DNA of 64,000 nucleotides from Nocardia pseudobrasiliensis NBRC 108224 (GTDB lineage Bacteria; Actinomycetota; Actinomycetes; Mycobacteriales; Mycobacteriaceae), in assembly GCF_001613105.1 (NCBI RefSeq), contig NZ_BDBS01000022.1, forward strand, positions 164,906 to 228,905. The letters are read 5' to 3'. Shown in pieces: positions 25,569-33,883 of the stretch (position 1 is its first letter; the number at the start of each line of letters is the position of its first letter). The position numbers and the translations under genes are program-made. The notes beneath the pieces were generated by a model, which had not been told where the DNA came from, ran no database searches, and was given only the letters and a program-made list of their open reading frames with translations.

Positions 25569-25731
25569 ATTAACGGGCACATTTGTCAAGACCCGAATTG
25601 TTCCTGTCGCACCGGGTCACCGGCAACCTTGCGGCATATCCGCGTGGTTGCAACTATGCCCATACACAGCCGGACGAATTGCCGAGACAGCCGAATAGAC
25701 CCTGTAGTATCATGTGGTAGCTTCTCGACGG

Positions 25732-25767
25732 TGATAACGGTTCGGGGGAACGGTAATGATAACGGTT
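25732..25767 (+). repeat. Exact 11-bp direct repeat at the SARP gene start
   Basis: TGATAACGGTT occurs at 25732-25742 and again at 25757-25767, 25 bp apart; the second copy overlaps the ATG. It could be a regulator site or help control initiation. The spacing does not match the 11- or 22-bp period of known SARP boxes. Confidence 0.4.
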
Positions 25768-26553
25768 GGGATTTTAGGCCCGCTACTGCTGGGCGCCGCG
25801 GCAACTTCGATGGCGCCTTCCGCGCCCAAGCTGCGAACTGTCCTCGGAACTCTGATCATGCATTCCGGACAGGTTGTGCCCGCATCGTCGCTGATGAGCG
25901 AATTATGGGGTGACGAGCCGCCCGCCAGCGGATCCACCACATTACAGACCTATATACTTACGCTACGTAAGAATCTGGCCGCACTTACCCGCTGGTCGGT
26001 CTCCGATATTTCCAACGAAATACTCGTGACCCGCACTCGCGGATATCTTCTCAAAAACGTCGACATTGATTACCACAATTACAATTCCCTGGTCTCGAAG
26101 GGCCGGAAATCGATTACCAGCGGTGACGACCGGCACGGCGCGGCGCTACTGGATCAGGCGTTGCGACTGTGGCGCGGCCCCGCCCTGATCGATGTCGAGG
26201 GTAAGCGGGTCCTGGAATCCAAACGCCGCCAGCTCGACGAATCCCGCCTGGTCGCGCTCGAACTCATGACCGAGGCCCAGATCCGGCTCGGCATGCACCG
26301 CGAGGTACTGCCCGAACTGACCGCACTCACCCTGGAGAACCCACTGCACGAGGGCCTGCACGCGCAGTTCATGCGCGCGCTGAGCCTCGGCGGGCGCCGG
26401 GCCCAGGCGCTCGAGGTCTTCCGGCAGCTTCGCTGCAATTTGATCGCCGAACTCGGGATAGAGCCGGGCAAGCAGGTCCAACAGGTGCATCGGGAGATAC
26501 TCACATCGGACGTCGAACCCTGGGGCCGATACCACTTGGCCGGCTCCCGATAG
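25756..26553 (+). CDS. SARP family pathway-specific activator
   Basis: 265 residues. The N-terminal OmpR-like winged helix (VGILGPLLL, LRTVLGTLIMHSGQVV, LWGDEPPASG, LQTYILTLRKNLA) is followed by the bacterial transcriptional activation domain (LWRGPALIDVEG, ELTALTLENPLHEGLHAQFMRAL). Small SARPs activate antibiotic clusters. Two leucine codons are TTA (25903-25905 and 25942-25944), so translation may depend on the rare leucyl-tRNA as with bldA in Streptomyces. The first 300 bp are less GC-rich than surrounding genes. It lies between TetR and the convergent ACP gene and is the best candidate master activator. Confidence 0.9.
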   Translation: MITVGILGPLLLGAAATSMAPSAPKLRTVLGTLIMHSGQVVPASSLMSELWGDEPPASGSTTLQTYILTLRKNLAALTRWSVSDISNEILVTRTRGYLLKNVDIDYHNYNSLVSKGRKSITSGDDRHGAALLDQALRLWRGPALIDVEGKRVLESKRRQLDESRLVALELMTEAQIRLGMHREVLPELTALTLENPLHEGLHAQFMRALSLGGRRAQALEVFRQLRCNLIAELGIEPGKQVQQVHREILTSDVEPWGRYHLAGSR

Positions 26554-26572
26554 GCGACAGGCCTTTTCGAAA

Positions 26573-26836
26573 TCAGGCCGCGCCCCGCAATCGCTCGTTG
26601 ACGATATCCACCAGCTCCTGCGGCGTCCTGACCTCGACGAGATCATCGTCGGGAATCACCACACCGAAATCGCGCCGGATACGCGACGCCGACTCGATCA
26701 GGGCCAGGGAGTCGTAGCCGAGCTCCTCGAAATCTACCGCGGAGATATCGCCCGCCAGCTCGGGCGCACTCTCGTCGCCGCCCGCGCATTCGATCAGAAT
26801 GCGGCGCAGGGTATCGATGGTCATGGTCGTCATCAC
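26573..26836 (-). CDS. Acyl carrier protein (polyketide type)
   Basis: 87 residues. The phosphopantetheine site is Ser43 in LGYDSLALIE, where the GYDSL form is common in type II polyketide ACPs, unlike the DSL of fatty acid ACPs. ATG 26836 is used; ATG 26821 is an alternative. It converges on the SARP gene with a 19-bp gap and no ketosynthase is adjacent, so it may be a displaced minimal-PKS ACP or carry a starter unit. Activation by a phosphopantetheinyl transferase is expected. Confidence 0.85.
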   Translation of the reverse strand: MMTTMTIDTLRRILIECAGGDESAPELAGDISAVDFEELGYDSLALIESASRIRRDFGVVIPDDDLVEVRTPQELVDIVNERLRGAA

Positions 26837-27081
26837 GATCGGCTCCTCGATTCTCTTCGGATTCGAACGGCCACCCCCCGGACGGGATCTCGGCCGCCGA
26901 ACTCTTATCGAGTATGGAACGCGCTCCTAGAAACTCACTCGACAGCCGACGCCGAGCTACCGGAGCCCCGGCCCGGCCGCGATTCGGACCCCTCGGTCTG
27001 CGCTTCGATGTGGCCTGCGGGTTCGATCCAATTCACCACCAGTTCGATTGCCCGGCAGGGGCGGGTGTCACCCTGACATTC

Positions 27082-27804
27082 GTGGCTACGTCCGGGCGGA
27101 CGAAACGGGCCGGGTATGACGAGATCACCCCGGCCTACCGGCTCCTCGACATCGTGCACGCCACCGCGCTCGCGCATGCCGAGCGGCGGTTGCAGCGGGA
27201 GTTCACAATCCTGTTCGACGCCAATACGATTCACCACTTCCTGCGCGACTCCTACGACGAACTTCGCGCGCGGGCGTCGGTACGGCTGTATCTGCCGGTG
27301 CTGGCGGAGCGGTTCGCCCGGCAGCGACTGCACGCGCGGGCGAAGGTGGAAGGCCGGGTGGAGCACGCCGTTCCGGTGGTGCTGTTCCTGTGCACCTTCA
27401 ACGCCGGGCGCTCGCAGATAGCGCTGGGATTCTTCGAACACTACGCGCGGGGACGGGCGCTGGGCTGGTCCGGCGGCTGCGAGCCGAGCGGCGCGCTGAA
27501 TCCGGCGGCGGTCGCGGCCATGGCCGAGATCGGCGTCGACATCTCCCACGAGTTCCCCAAGACATGGACCGACGAGATCATCCGCGCCGCGGACATCATC
27601 GTCACCATGGGGTGCGGCGACGTCTGCCCGGACGTCTGCGGTATCCGCCACGAGGACTGGGTGGTCGACGACCCGGCGGGCCTGCCGGTGGCCGAGATCC
27701 GCCCGATCCGCGACGATATCCACCGCCGGGTGCTCGCACTGCTGGCAGACCTCGGCGTCCCGGTATCACTCGAGTCACGTTTCGGCGATTCCATCCGAAC
27801 ATAA
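27082..27804 (+). CDS. Arsenate reductase-like, low-molecular-weight phosphatase fold
   Basis: 240 residues if GTG 27082 is the start. An N-terminal three-helix module (HHFLRDSYDELRARASVRLYLPVLAERFARQRL) precedes a LMW-PTP/ArsC domain with the CX5R loop LFLCTFNAGRSQIA, then VTMGCGDVCP and WVVDDPAGLPV. Such fusions reduce arsenate with mycothiol/mycoredoxin or thioredoxin in actinobacteria. The frame is open from ATG 26914, but those first 56 residues show no domain character, so the start is uncertain. No arsR, arsB or acr3 gene is nearby. Confidence 0.75.
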   Translation: MATSGRTKRAGYDEITPAYRLLDIVHATALAHAERRLQREFTILFDANTIHHFLRDSYDELRARASVRLYLPVLAERFARQRLHARAKVEGRVEHAVPVVLFLCTFNAGRSQIALGFFEHYARGRALGWSGGCEPSGALNPAAVAAMAEIGVDISHEFPKTWTDEIIRAADIIVTMGCGDVCPDVCGIRHEDWVVDDPAGLPVAEIRPIRDDIHRRVLALLADLGVPVSLESRFGDSIRT

Positions 27805-27842
27805 CCGATGCTCACGCCCGGTGATGCCAAGCTGACTGCACC

Positions 27843-29435
27843 ATGAATCGGAACATCTTCGCAAAGGCCCTGCGCATACCGATCGTGGCGGTTACGGCAC
27901 TGCTGTTGTCGACCGGCACCACCGCCGCAGGGCCCACCCCGAATTCGGACTGGACCATGTGGCAGTTCGATGCCGTGGGATCGCGCTACAACGGCAACGA
28001 GCACACGCTGACCCCCGCCAATGTGGGCTCGCTGCAACTGAAGTGGGCGTTCGCGTTTCCGGGCGCGATCGCGCAGTCGAGCCAACCGGCGGTGGCGGGC
28101 GGCGTCGTGTACTCCGGTGGGCGCGACGGGAAGATGTACGCCCTGGACGCCCGCACGGGCGCGACCCGCTGGGTCTTCGATACCGGGACCTCGCTCGAGC
28201 ACATCCCGTTCTACGGCCTGCGGGACGGGCCCGCGGTGGCCGACGGCGTGGTCTACTTCGGCGACAACGGCGCGAATCTGTGGGCCGTCGACGCGATTAC
28301 GGGCCGGGCGCGCTGGCACACCCGGCTCGAAACCCACCCGTTCTCGATCATCACCAGTTCACCGCTGGTCTTCGACGGGCACGTCTACGTCGGTGTGTCC
28401 AGTCAGGAGGAGGGCGGCGGACTCGCCGATCCGCTCTATCCGTGCTGCACCTTCCGCGGCAGCGTCGTCTCGGTCGACGCCGCGACCGGTGCGGTGCGGT
28501 GGAAATACGACACCCTCGCGGAGCCGACCGTCCGAACCGGTCCCCCGGGACCGAGTTTCAGCCCCAGCGGCGGCGCGGTCTGGTCCTCGCCCACCGTCGA
28601 TCCGGCGACCCGCACGCTGTATTACACGTCCGGCAACCCCTATACGGGCGCCCCGCACGATCTGGAATCCATCGGCGCGATCGATATCGACACCGGAACC
28701 CGCCGCTGGGTGAATTCGCTGACCCCGAACGACACCTGGAATGTGCGCTGCGCCGTGCCGCCGGCGGGTGGGGCCTGTCCCATCCCGGGCCGCGATTTCG
28801 ATTTCGGCGCGCATCCCAACATCTTCGAGATCGGCGGCCGCAAGGTCGTCGGCGCGGGCCAGAAGACCGGCATCTACCATCTGCTCGACGCCGCGACGGG
28901 CGCGATCGTCTGGCAGACCGAACTGTCGGTGCCGACCTCCCCGCTGCCCATCGAGGGGGCCGAATCGCTGGCCGGAATCCAGTGGGGCGCGAGCTTCGAC
29001 GGGCAGCGGCTGTACGTGGCGACCTACAACGCGAATCCGGGCACGCTGTTCGCCTTGGATCCGGCCGACGGTCATGTCCTGTGGCGTACACCCAATCCCG
29101 CCGACGGCTGTCGGATCGACATACCGGCGGTGCCGATGGATCCGTTCTGCCAGGAGGCCATGCCCAATGCGGTCTCCTCCTCCCCCGGCCTGGTCTACGA
29201 GGGCAGTCTGGACGGCAAGATGCGGGTGTTCTCGGCCGAGACCGGCGCCATCCTCTGGGAGTACAACACCCACCGGCCCTTCCTGACCGTGAACGGCGTC
29301 CCAGGTAAGGGCGGCGGGCTCAACGGCAACGGCGCGGTCGTCGCCAACGGCATGCTGTATACCAATTCCGGATACGCGCACCCGATCACCACCGGCATGC
29401 CGGGAAATGTGTTGCTGGCCTTCGGCCTACCGTGA
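27843..29435 (+). CDS. Secreted PQQ-dependent quinoprotein dehydrogenase (beta-propeller)
   Basis: 530 residues with a signal peptide (positively charged start, then a hydrophobic segment to about residue 28). At least seven PQQ-type blades carry the A-x-D-x-x-T-G-x-x-x-W motif (e.g. ALDARTGATRW, AVDAITGRARW, SVDAATGAVRW, LLDAATGAIVW). A vicinal Cys pair in LYPCCTF resembles the disulphide ring of quinoprotein alcohol dehydrogenases and polyvinyl-alcohol dehydrogenases. The substrate is unknown. It converges, 1 bp apart, on a complete PQQ operon, a strong hint that it uses this cofactor outside the membrane. Confidence 0.85.
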   Translation: MNRNIFAKALRIPIVAVTALLLSTGTTAAGPTPNSDWTMWQFDAVGSRYNGNEHTLTPANVGSLQLKWAFAFPGAIAQSSQPAVAGGVVYSGGRDGKMYALDARTGATRWVFDTGTSLEHIPFYGLRDGPAVADGVVYFGDNGANLWAVDAITGRARWHTRLETHPFSIITSSPLVFDGHVYVGVSSQEEGGGLADPLYPCCTFRGSVVSVDAATGAVRWKYDTLAEPTVRTGPPGPSFSPSGGAVWSSPTVDPATRTLYYTSGNPYTGAPHDLESIGAIDIDTGTRRWVNSLTPNDTWNVRCAVPPAGGACPIPGRDFDFGAHPNIFEIGGRKVVGAGQKTGIYHLLDAATGAIVWQTELSVPTSPLPIEGAESLAGIQWGASFDGQRLYVATYNANPGTLFALDPADGHVLWRTPNPADGCRIDIPAVPMDPFCQEAMPNAVSSSPGLVYEGSLDGKMRVFSAETGAILWEYNTHRPFLTVNGVPGKGGGLNGNGAVVANGMLYTNSGYAHPITTGMPGNVLLAFGLP

Positions 29436-29436
29436 G

Positions 29437-30324
29437 TCAGAGCTCGAATTCCGCTCCGTCGGCAAGGATCTCGACGCCCGCCCGCTCGACCAGCGCGCGG
29501 GCGGGCGAGGCCGGATCCAGCAGCGGATTGGTGTTGTTGAAATGGGTGTAGATGCGGCGTAGTCCCGGATGCCGGGCCAGGGCGGCCAACGATCCCTCGG
29601 GCCCGGCGACAGCCAGGTGTCCCATCCGCGCCTGACCCGAATCCCGTTCGCGCACAGCCGATCCCAGTTCATCGACGTCGAAGAATGTGCCGTCCAGCAG
29701 CGCGCAGTCGGCCCCGGCGAGCAGTTGGTCCAAGCCGTCGGGCCACCGCGCCAGACACGGGGCGTACACCAGCGAACCGCCGGTCGCGACGTCCTCGATG
29801 CGCAGCGCGCTCACCCAGTTCTCGCCGGACCGCTGCGCGGCAGCGTATTTCGGCGGTTTGTCCCCGACCGACAGTGTGGTGACCCGCAGCCCGCCCGCCA
29901 ACTCGACCGTCCCGGAACTGTCGTGCCAGGCCCACGGCGCGTAGCGATCCAGCAGTCCGCGCAGTGGCAGGGCGGACTCCAGCGCGGTGAGTACCCGCGG
30001 TGTCGCGTAGCCGGTCAGGCTCGCACCGCGCAGAATCGTCAGTCCCAGCACGTGATCCAGCTCCGCGTCGGTGAGCAGCACACCGCGCACCGGCGTCTGC
30101 CGCGGCCCGGGCCCGGCCCGCAGTGCGGGTGTGGCCAGCAGCTGCGAGCGGATGTCCGGCGAGGCGTTGAGCAGCCACCAGTCCCGCGAATCGCCGCTCA
30201 CGGCAACGCATTCCTGAGTGCGCGCGGGCAGTCTCCCGCCGCGCACCGCCACACAGTGGGAGCAGGCGCAATTCCATTGCGGCACACCGCCTCCGGCGGC
30301 GGTGCCCAGCAGTACCACTCTCAT
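29437..30324 (-). CDS. pqqB: PQQ biosynthesis protein PqqB
   Basis: 295 residues, metallo-beta-lactamase-like fold. Typical PqqB features: MRVVLLGTAAGGGVPQWNC, CSHC nearby (zinc), LTDAELDHVLGL, and DGTFFDVDEL. PqqB hydroxylates the Glu-Tyr-derived intermediate in PQQ formation. ATG 30324 overlaps the pqqE stop by 4 bp, so it is the last gene of the operon. The unusual order A-C-D-E-B puts it at the distal end. Confidence 0.92.
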   Translation of the reverse strand: MRVVLLGTAAGGGVPQWNCACSHCVAVRGGRLPARTQECVAVSGDSRDWWLLNASPDIRSQLLATPALRAGPGPRQTPVRGVLLTDAELDHVLGLTILRGASLTGYATPRVLTALESALPLRGLLDRYAPWAWHDSSGTVELAGGLRVTTLSVGDKPPKYAAAQRSGENWVSALRIEDVATGGSLVYAPCLARWPDGLDQLLAGADCALLDGTFFDVDELGSAVRERDSGQARMGHLAVAGPEGSLAALARHPGLRRIYTHFNNTNPLLDPASPARALVERAGVEILADGAEFEL

Positions 30325-31391
30325 CCGGCCTGCGCCCGCAGCCGCGGTTCGACCGGGGCCGCCGCCCGCAGCGCCGCATCGATCAGCGATCGCCGCGGCG
30401 ACAATCCGCACACCGGATCGGTGGCGGCGGCATCGCCGGTCAATTGGAAGGCCTGACAGCGGCATCCGCCGAAGTCGGTGAAGCGCTCCGGACAGCTCCG
30501 GCACGGATCACGCATCCAGTCGGTTCCGCGGTAGGCGTTGAACATCGCCCCTTCGTACCAGATCTCGGCCAGCGAGCGGCGCAGCACATTGTCCGTGGGC
30601 AGCGTCGTGATCACCGACGCCGCCGGACACGGCAGCACATCGCCGTCGGGGGTGACGGTGAATTGCACGCGCCCCCAGCCGTCCATACAGGGCTTCGGCC
30701 GATCGGCGAAGTAGTCCGCCACCACATAGACCAATTCCACTCCGCCCGAATACTTTTCCCGAGCGCGCCGCACCGCCGCCCGCGCGGCGACGAGCTGCTC
30801 GGCCGTCGGCAGCAGCGCGGCCCGATTGCGCAGCGCCCAACCGTAGTACTGGGTGTTCGCCAGCTCGATCCGATCCGCCCCGAGTCCTACCGCCAACTCC
30901 ACGATCCGCTCGATCCGGTCGATATTGCCGCGATGCAGTACGACATTGACGGTGAGCGGCAACCCCGCCGCGGTAATCGCCCGCGCCGCCGCGATTTTGA
31001 GCTCGTGTACCCGAGCTCCGGCGGCGCGATCGGCGGGCTGCCGATCCGCGTCCTGCATGGAGAGCTGGATATGGTCCACCCCGCGGTCCGCCAGTTCCCG
31101 CGTCCGCTCGGCGGTGAGCCCTACCCCGCTGGTGACCAGATTGACATAGGCTCCGAGCCCGCGCGCGTGCTCGGCCAGTTCCGGCAGATCCCGCCGCGAC
31201 AGCGGTTCGCCCCCGGACAGATGTATCTGCACCACACCCAGTTCCCGAGCCTGGGTGAAGACATCGCACCACTGCGCGCGGGTCAATTCGTTCGAACGAG
31301 ACACCAGCGCTGTGGGATTGGAGCAATAGGGGCAGTGCAGCGGACAGCGGTGCGTCAGCTCCGCGAGCATCCCCAGCGGCGACTCAACCAT
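30321..31391 (-). CDS. pqqE: PQQ biosynthesis radical SAM enzyme PqqE
   Basis: 356 residues. The radical SAM cluster motif CPLHCPYC (Cys16, Cys20, Cys23) is near the N-terminus, with the SAM-binding IHLSGGEPL. Auxiliary-cluster cysteines are in the SPASM region (GDVLPCPAAS, DPCRSCPERFTDFGGCRC). PqqE crosslinks Glu and Tyr of PqqA with help from PqqD. The start overlaps pqqD by 8 bp. It fits the family in length and motif set. Confidence 0.95.
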   Translation of the reverse strand: MVESPLGMLAELTHRCPLHCPYCSNPTALVSRSNELTRAQWCDVFTQARELGVVQIHLSGGEPLSRRDLPELAEHARGLGAYVNLVTSGVGLTAERTRELADRGVDHIQLSMQDADRQPADRAAGARVHELKIAAARAITAAGLPLTVNVVLHRGNIDRIERIVELAVGLGADRIELANTQYYGWALRNRAALLPTAEQLVAARAAVRRAREKYSGGVELVYVVADYFADRPKPCMDGWGRVQFTVTPDGDVLPCPAASVITTLPTDNVLRRSLAEIWYEGAMFNAYRGTDWMRDPCRSCPERFTDFGGCRCQAFQLTGDAAATDPVCGLSPRRSLIDAALRAAAPVEPRLRAQAG

Positions 31392-31653
31392 CCAGCGCCA
31401 CCACCCGCCGCCGCGCGAGCCGTTCGAGCAACTCGCTCACATCCGTCATCCGCACACCGTCGTATTCGGCCGCCAGTCGCTCGACGATCCGCCCGACGCT
31501 CGAACTACCGTCGCACAGCGCCAGCACCGCGGCCGCGGTGTCGTTGAGCACGACCACCCCCTCCGGCAGCAGCGCCAGATCGCCCCGGGCGGCGTCGCGG
31601 GCCAGTCGCACGCCCGCCCGCAACCTGGGCACCGACGCCTCCGACACGGTCAT
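31384..31653 (-). CDS. pqqD: PQQ biosynthesis peptide chaperone PqqD
   Basis: 89 residues from ATG 31653, overlapping the pqqC stop by 4 bp; the longer frame upstream is antisense-style extension. RiPP recognition element pattern: VPRLRAGVRLARDAARG, LLPEGVVVLNDTAAAVLALCDGS, with the wing near VGRIVERLAAEYD. PqqD binds PqqA and presents it to PqqE. Placement directly before pqqE is standard. Confidence 0.9.
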   Translation of the reverse strand: MTVSEASVPRLRAGVRLARDAARGDLALLPEGVVVLNDTAAAVLALCDGSSSVGRIVERLAAEYDGVRMTDVSELLERLARRRVVALDG

Positions 31654-32363
31654 GCCGAGCCTCCGCTGTGATAGTCGAGGCTGTCGAGAATGGCTTGCAG
31701 CACAGCGCATTTGAATTCCAGCGCCGCCACGCAGGCCAGCTGCTGCGCATGGGTCTCGGCATGTTCGACCACCAGATCCAGCAGCGAACTGCCCTCGGCC
31801 GCAACTACATCCAGCCGGGCGGTGAAATACGCGAACCCGTCCTCGCCGATCCACGGATAGTGTTCGCGCATCCGTCCCAGCCGGTGGGCCAGCAGACCCG
31901 GCGAGAACAGTTCGGTCAGCCCCGAGGCCACCGCCTCGAGCCACGGTCGCCGCCGGGCGAAGTCGGTGTAGGCATCGACCGCGAATCGCACTCCGGGCAG
32001 CACCAATCGCTCCGAGACCACCTCGTCACGACCGAGCCCGACCGCCTCCGCCAGGCGCAACCATTTCTCCGCGCCACCGGACTGGGCGTCGACCCCGTCG
32101 TGGTACACGATGCGCGAGAGCCACTGCCGCCGGACCTCCGGGACCGGGCAGTTGGCGATGATCGCGGCATCCTTCCGCGGCAGACAGCACTGGTAGTACC
32201 AGCGATTGGCCGCCCACAGCCGCAGGTGCTCCTTGTCCAGCTCCCCCTCGTGGAGCCGCCGATGGAAGGGATGGCGGTCCCAGTACGAACCCTTGAGCCC
32301 GTACAGCCGGGCCCGGAATTCCGTTGCGCTCCAGGGGTTCCGGATCTCCGATACGGACGGCAC
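31650..32363 (-). CDS. pqqC: Pyrroloquinoline-quinone synthase PqqC
   Basis: 237 residues from GTG 32363. PqqC signatures: FRARLYGLKGSYWDRHPFHR, NRWYYQCCLPRKDAAIIANC, and RIVYHDG. The all-helical cofactor-less oxidase performs the last eight-electron oxidation and ring closure. The GTG lacks a strong ribosome site; it lies 10 bp after the pqqA stop, so coupling is likely. Length matches the roughly 240-250 residues of the family. Confidence 0.92.
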   Translation of the reverse strand: MPSVSEIRNPWSATEFRARLYGLKGSYWDRHPFHRRLHEGELDKEHLRLWAANRWYYQCCLPRKDAAIIANCPVPEVRRQWLSRIVYHDGVDAQSGGAEKWLRLAEAVGLGRDEVVSERLVLPGVRFAVDAYTDFARRRPWLEAVASGLTELFSPGLLAHRLGRMREHYPWIGEDGFAYFTARLDVVAAEGSSLLDLVVEHAETHAQQLACVAALEFKCAVLQAILDSLDYHSGGSA

Positions 32364-32373
32364 CGCCGCCGTC

Positions 32374-32490
32374 TCAGCTACGCCCGGAGTATGCGGTGAC
32401 CTCCATACCGGTGGAGTGGAACTCGAAATCCGGTCGCGCCCAGACCTTCTTGACCTCCGGGCCGACGTTCTTGCTGTCTGCGGTCTGCAT
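32374..32490 (-). CDS. pqqA: PQQ precursor peptide PqqA
   Basis: 38 residues from ATG 32490. The sequence has the conserved W-x-x-P-x-F pattern (KVWARPDFEF) and near the end GMEVTAY, in which Glu30 and Tyr34 have the E-x-x-x-Y spacing crosslinked to form PQQ. The tail is SGRS. It lies 10 bp upstream of pqqC, heading the operon. Too short for ordinary gene calling, but motif plus context make it secure. Confidence 0.93.
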   Translation of the reverse strand: MQTADSKNVGPEVKKVWARPDFEFHSTGMEVTAYSGRS

Positions 32491-32660
32491 GCGACTGCCT
32501 CCGATGACGGGAAGATGCGTGCGAATACAACAGAACACTCGAACCATGAGCATAACCCATCGCCGCGAGCGCGTGTATGACTCCGGATCGCGGGGGTGGC
32601 ACGCGGTGGTGGCCGGTCGGCCACGGGCTCGAACTCATTGGTACAAAAGGAGATTCAGTC
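32491..32660. promoter_or_regulatory. Divergent promoter region between pqqA and the small KGG-like gene
   Basis: 170 bp separate the two starts. AAGGAG precedes the plus-strand ATG 32661 at 32646-32651. On the minus strand TTATGCT about 60 bp before pqqA may serve as a -10. No operator palindrome stands out. Confidence 0.4.
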
Positions 32661-33032
32661 ATGCCCGATCGTCCCGATACCGAGGAGCAGGCGAGCAAGG
32701 GCGACAAGGCCAGCAGCGGCAGCTTCGGCGAGTCCAATGCGGCCGATCCGCAGGAGGCGGGCCGCAAGGGCGCCGAGGCGCAGCCCACCGAGGCGGCCGT
32801 TGATCCTCACCCCCACGCATCGGCCCGGACGGGCAGTCCGGGCCGATGTACCGCGAATGTCGTGATTGATTCCAATTGGATCGGGTACCACCCGAACATC
32901 CGGTTCCTCGTAGAGCAGCCTGCGAGTCCGGGCCTGTCGGCCGCGCTGCTCGTCAACAGCGGCACGACGGTGCTTTCGCCCCGCGACCCATGCGGTTGTC
33001 AGACCCCCGCGGAACGAGGAACCATCCCATGA
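32661..33032 (+). CDS. Small KGG/con-10-like stress protein with C-terminal extension (possible frameshift)
   Basis: 123 residues from ATG 32661 behind a good ribosome site (AAAAGGAG). Residues 1-46 are hydrophilic and contain SSGSFGESNAADPQEAGRKG, like the KGG repeat of stress-induced plant and bacterial proteins. The rest has no such character and is read through a 13-bp perfect hairpin. A TGA sits at 32801 in another frame, 15 bp before that hairpin; a one-base insertion before it would give a 47-residue protein, so a frameshift is suspected. The extended frame ends as ATGA on the sigma factor start, so coupling is an alternative explanation. Confidence 0.55.
   Translation: MPDRPDTEEQASKGDKASSGSFGESNAADPQEAGRKGAEAQPTEAAVDPHPHASARTGSPGRCTANVVIDSNWIGYHPNIRFLVEQPASPGLSAALLVNSGTTVLSPRDPCGCQTPAERGTIP
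32818..32848. terminator. Perfect 13-bp hairpin inside the extended small ORF
   Basis: Arms CATCGGCCCGGAC and GTCCGGGCCGATG with a 5-nt loop. No T-run follows, as is common for actinobacterial terminators. It lies where a terminator for a shorter KGG-like gene would be expected. Confidence 0.6.
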
Positions 33033-33883
33033 ACTCTCCCGCTGCGCCCGCCGACACCACACCACCCGCGGGACCGGCCCATCGGACCCGACGCGGCAGC
33101 GATCCCTACGACAACCTCGAGCCGTGGTTCGAGAAATTGCAGGCCCTGGACCCGGCGGATCCGCTGTACGCGCGTCTGCGCGGGCAGATCATTCATCGGT
33201 GCCTGCCGCTGACCGAACATGTGGCCCGGCGCTACACCGGCCGCGGGGAGGACTTCGACGATCTCGAGCAGGTCGCCCGCGTGGGGCTGGTGATGGCGGT
33301 GGACCGTTTCGACGTCTCGCGCGGGCACACCTTCCTGTCCTTCGCGGTTCCCACGATCCTCGGGGAGGTGCGGCGGCATTTCCGTGATCGGGGCTGGGCG
33401 GTGCGAGTCCCGCGCCCGCTCAAGGAGCTGCATCAGCAGATCGCCATGATCACCCCCGGCCTGATCCAGCGTCTCGGGCGCATGCCGACCGGCCGCGACC
33501 TCGCCGCCGCACTCGATGTCTCGATCGAGGACGTCAACCAGGCCCTCGTCGCGGGCAACGGCTATCGCACCGACCCCCTCGACGCCCCCGTCGAGCACGG
33601 CGACTCCGATAACTCGATGCCGCATACCGCCGTCCCGGCAACCGTCGAACCATGCTACGAACTGCTGGAGAACGCGATGGCGGTCCGGCCGCTGATCGCC
33701 GCGCTGCCCGAACGCGAGCGAACCGTGCTGATCCTGCGCTTCTTCGAGCGCAAAACCCAATCCGAGATCGGCCGGGAATTGGGCATCTCCCAGATGCACG
33801 TCTCCCGTATCCTGGCCGCCACCCTGCAGCTGCTGCGCGAGCAGGCCCTCGAACAGGTCCCGGTCAGCAGCCCTCCAGCGTGA
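33029..33883 (+). CDS. SigB/SigF-type alternative RNA polymerase sigma factor
   Basis: 284 residues from ATG 33029, after AACGAGGAA. Sigma-70 regions are in order: region 2 (LTEHVARRYTGRGEDFDDLEQVARVGLVMAVDRFD, about residues 60-95; FLSFAVPTILGEVRRHFRD), region 3 (GRMPTGRDLAAAL), and region 4 (LPERERTVLILRFFERKTQSEIGRELGISQMHVSRIL). This is the SigB/SigF stress-sigma pattern. No anti-sigma factor is adjacent. It overlaps the convergent ligase gene by 20 bp. Confidence 0.9.
   Translation: MNSPAAPADTTPPAGPAHRTRRGSDPYDNLEPWFEKLQALDPADPLYARLRGQIIHRCLPLTEHVARRYTGRGEDFDDLEQVARVGLVMAVDRFDVSRGHTFLSFAVPTILGEVRRHFRDRGWAVRVPRPLKELHQQIAMITPGLIQRLGRMPTGRDLAAALDVSIEDVNQALVAGNGYRTDPLDAPVEHGDSDNSMPHTAVPATVEPCYELLENAMAVRPLIAALPERERTVLILRFFERKTQSEIGRELGISQMHVSRILAATLQLLREQALEQVPVSSPPA

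Noticed and set aside
26914..27081. First 56 residues of the arsenate-reductase frame as coding
   Set aside because: No similarity to the family N-terminus and no ribosome site; kept as a possible alternative start only.
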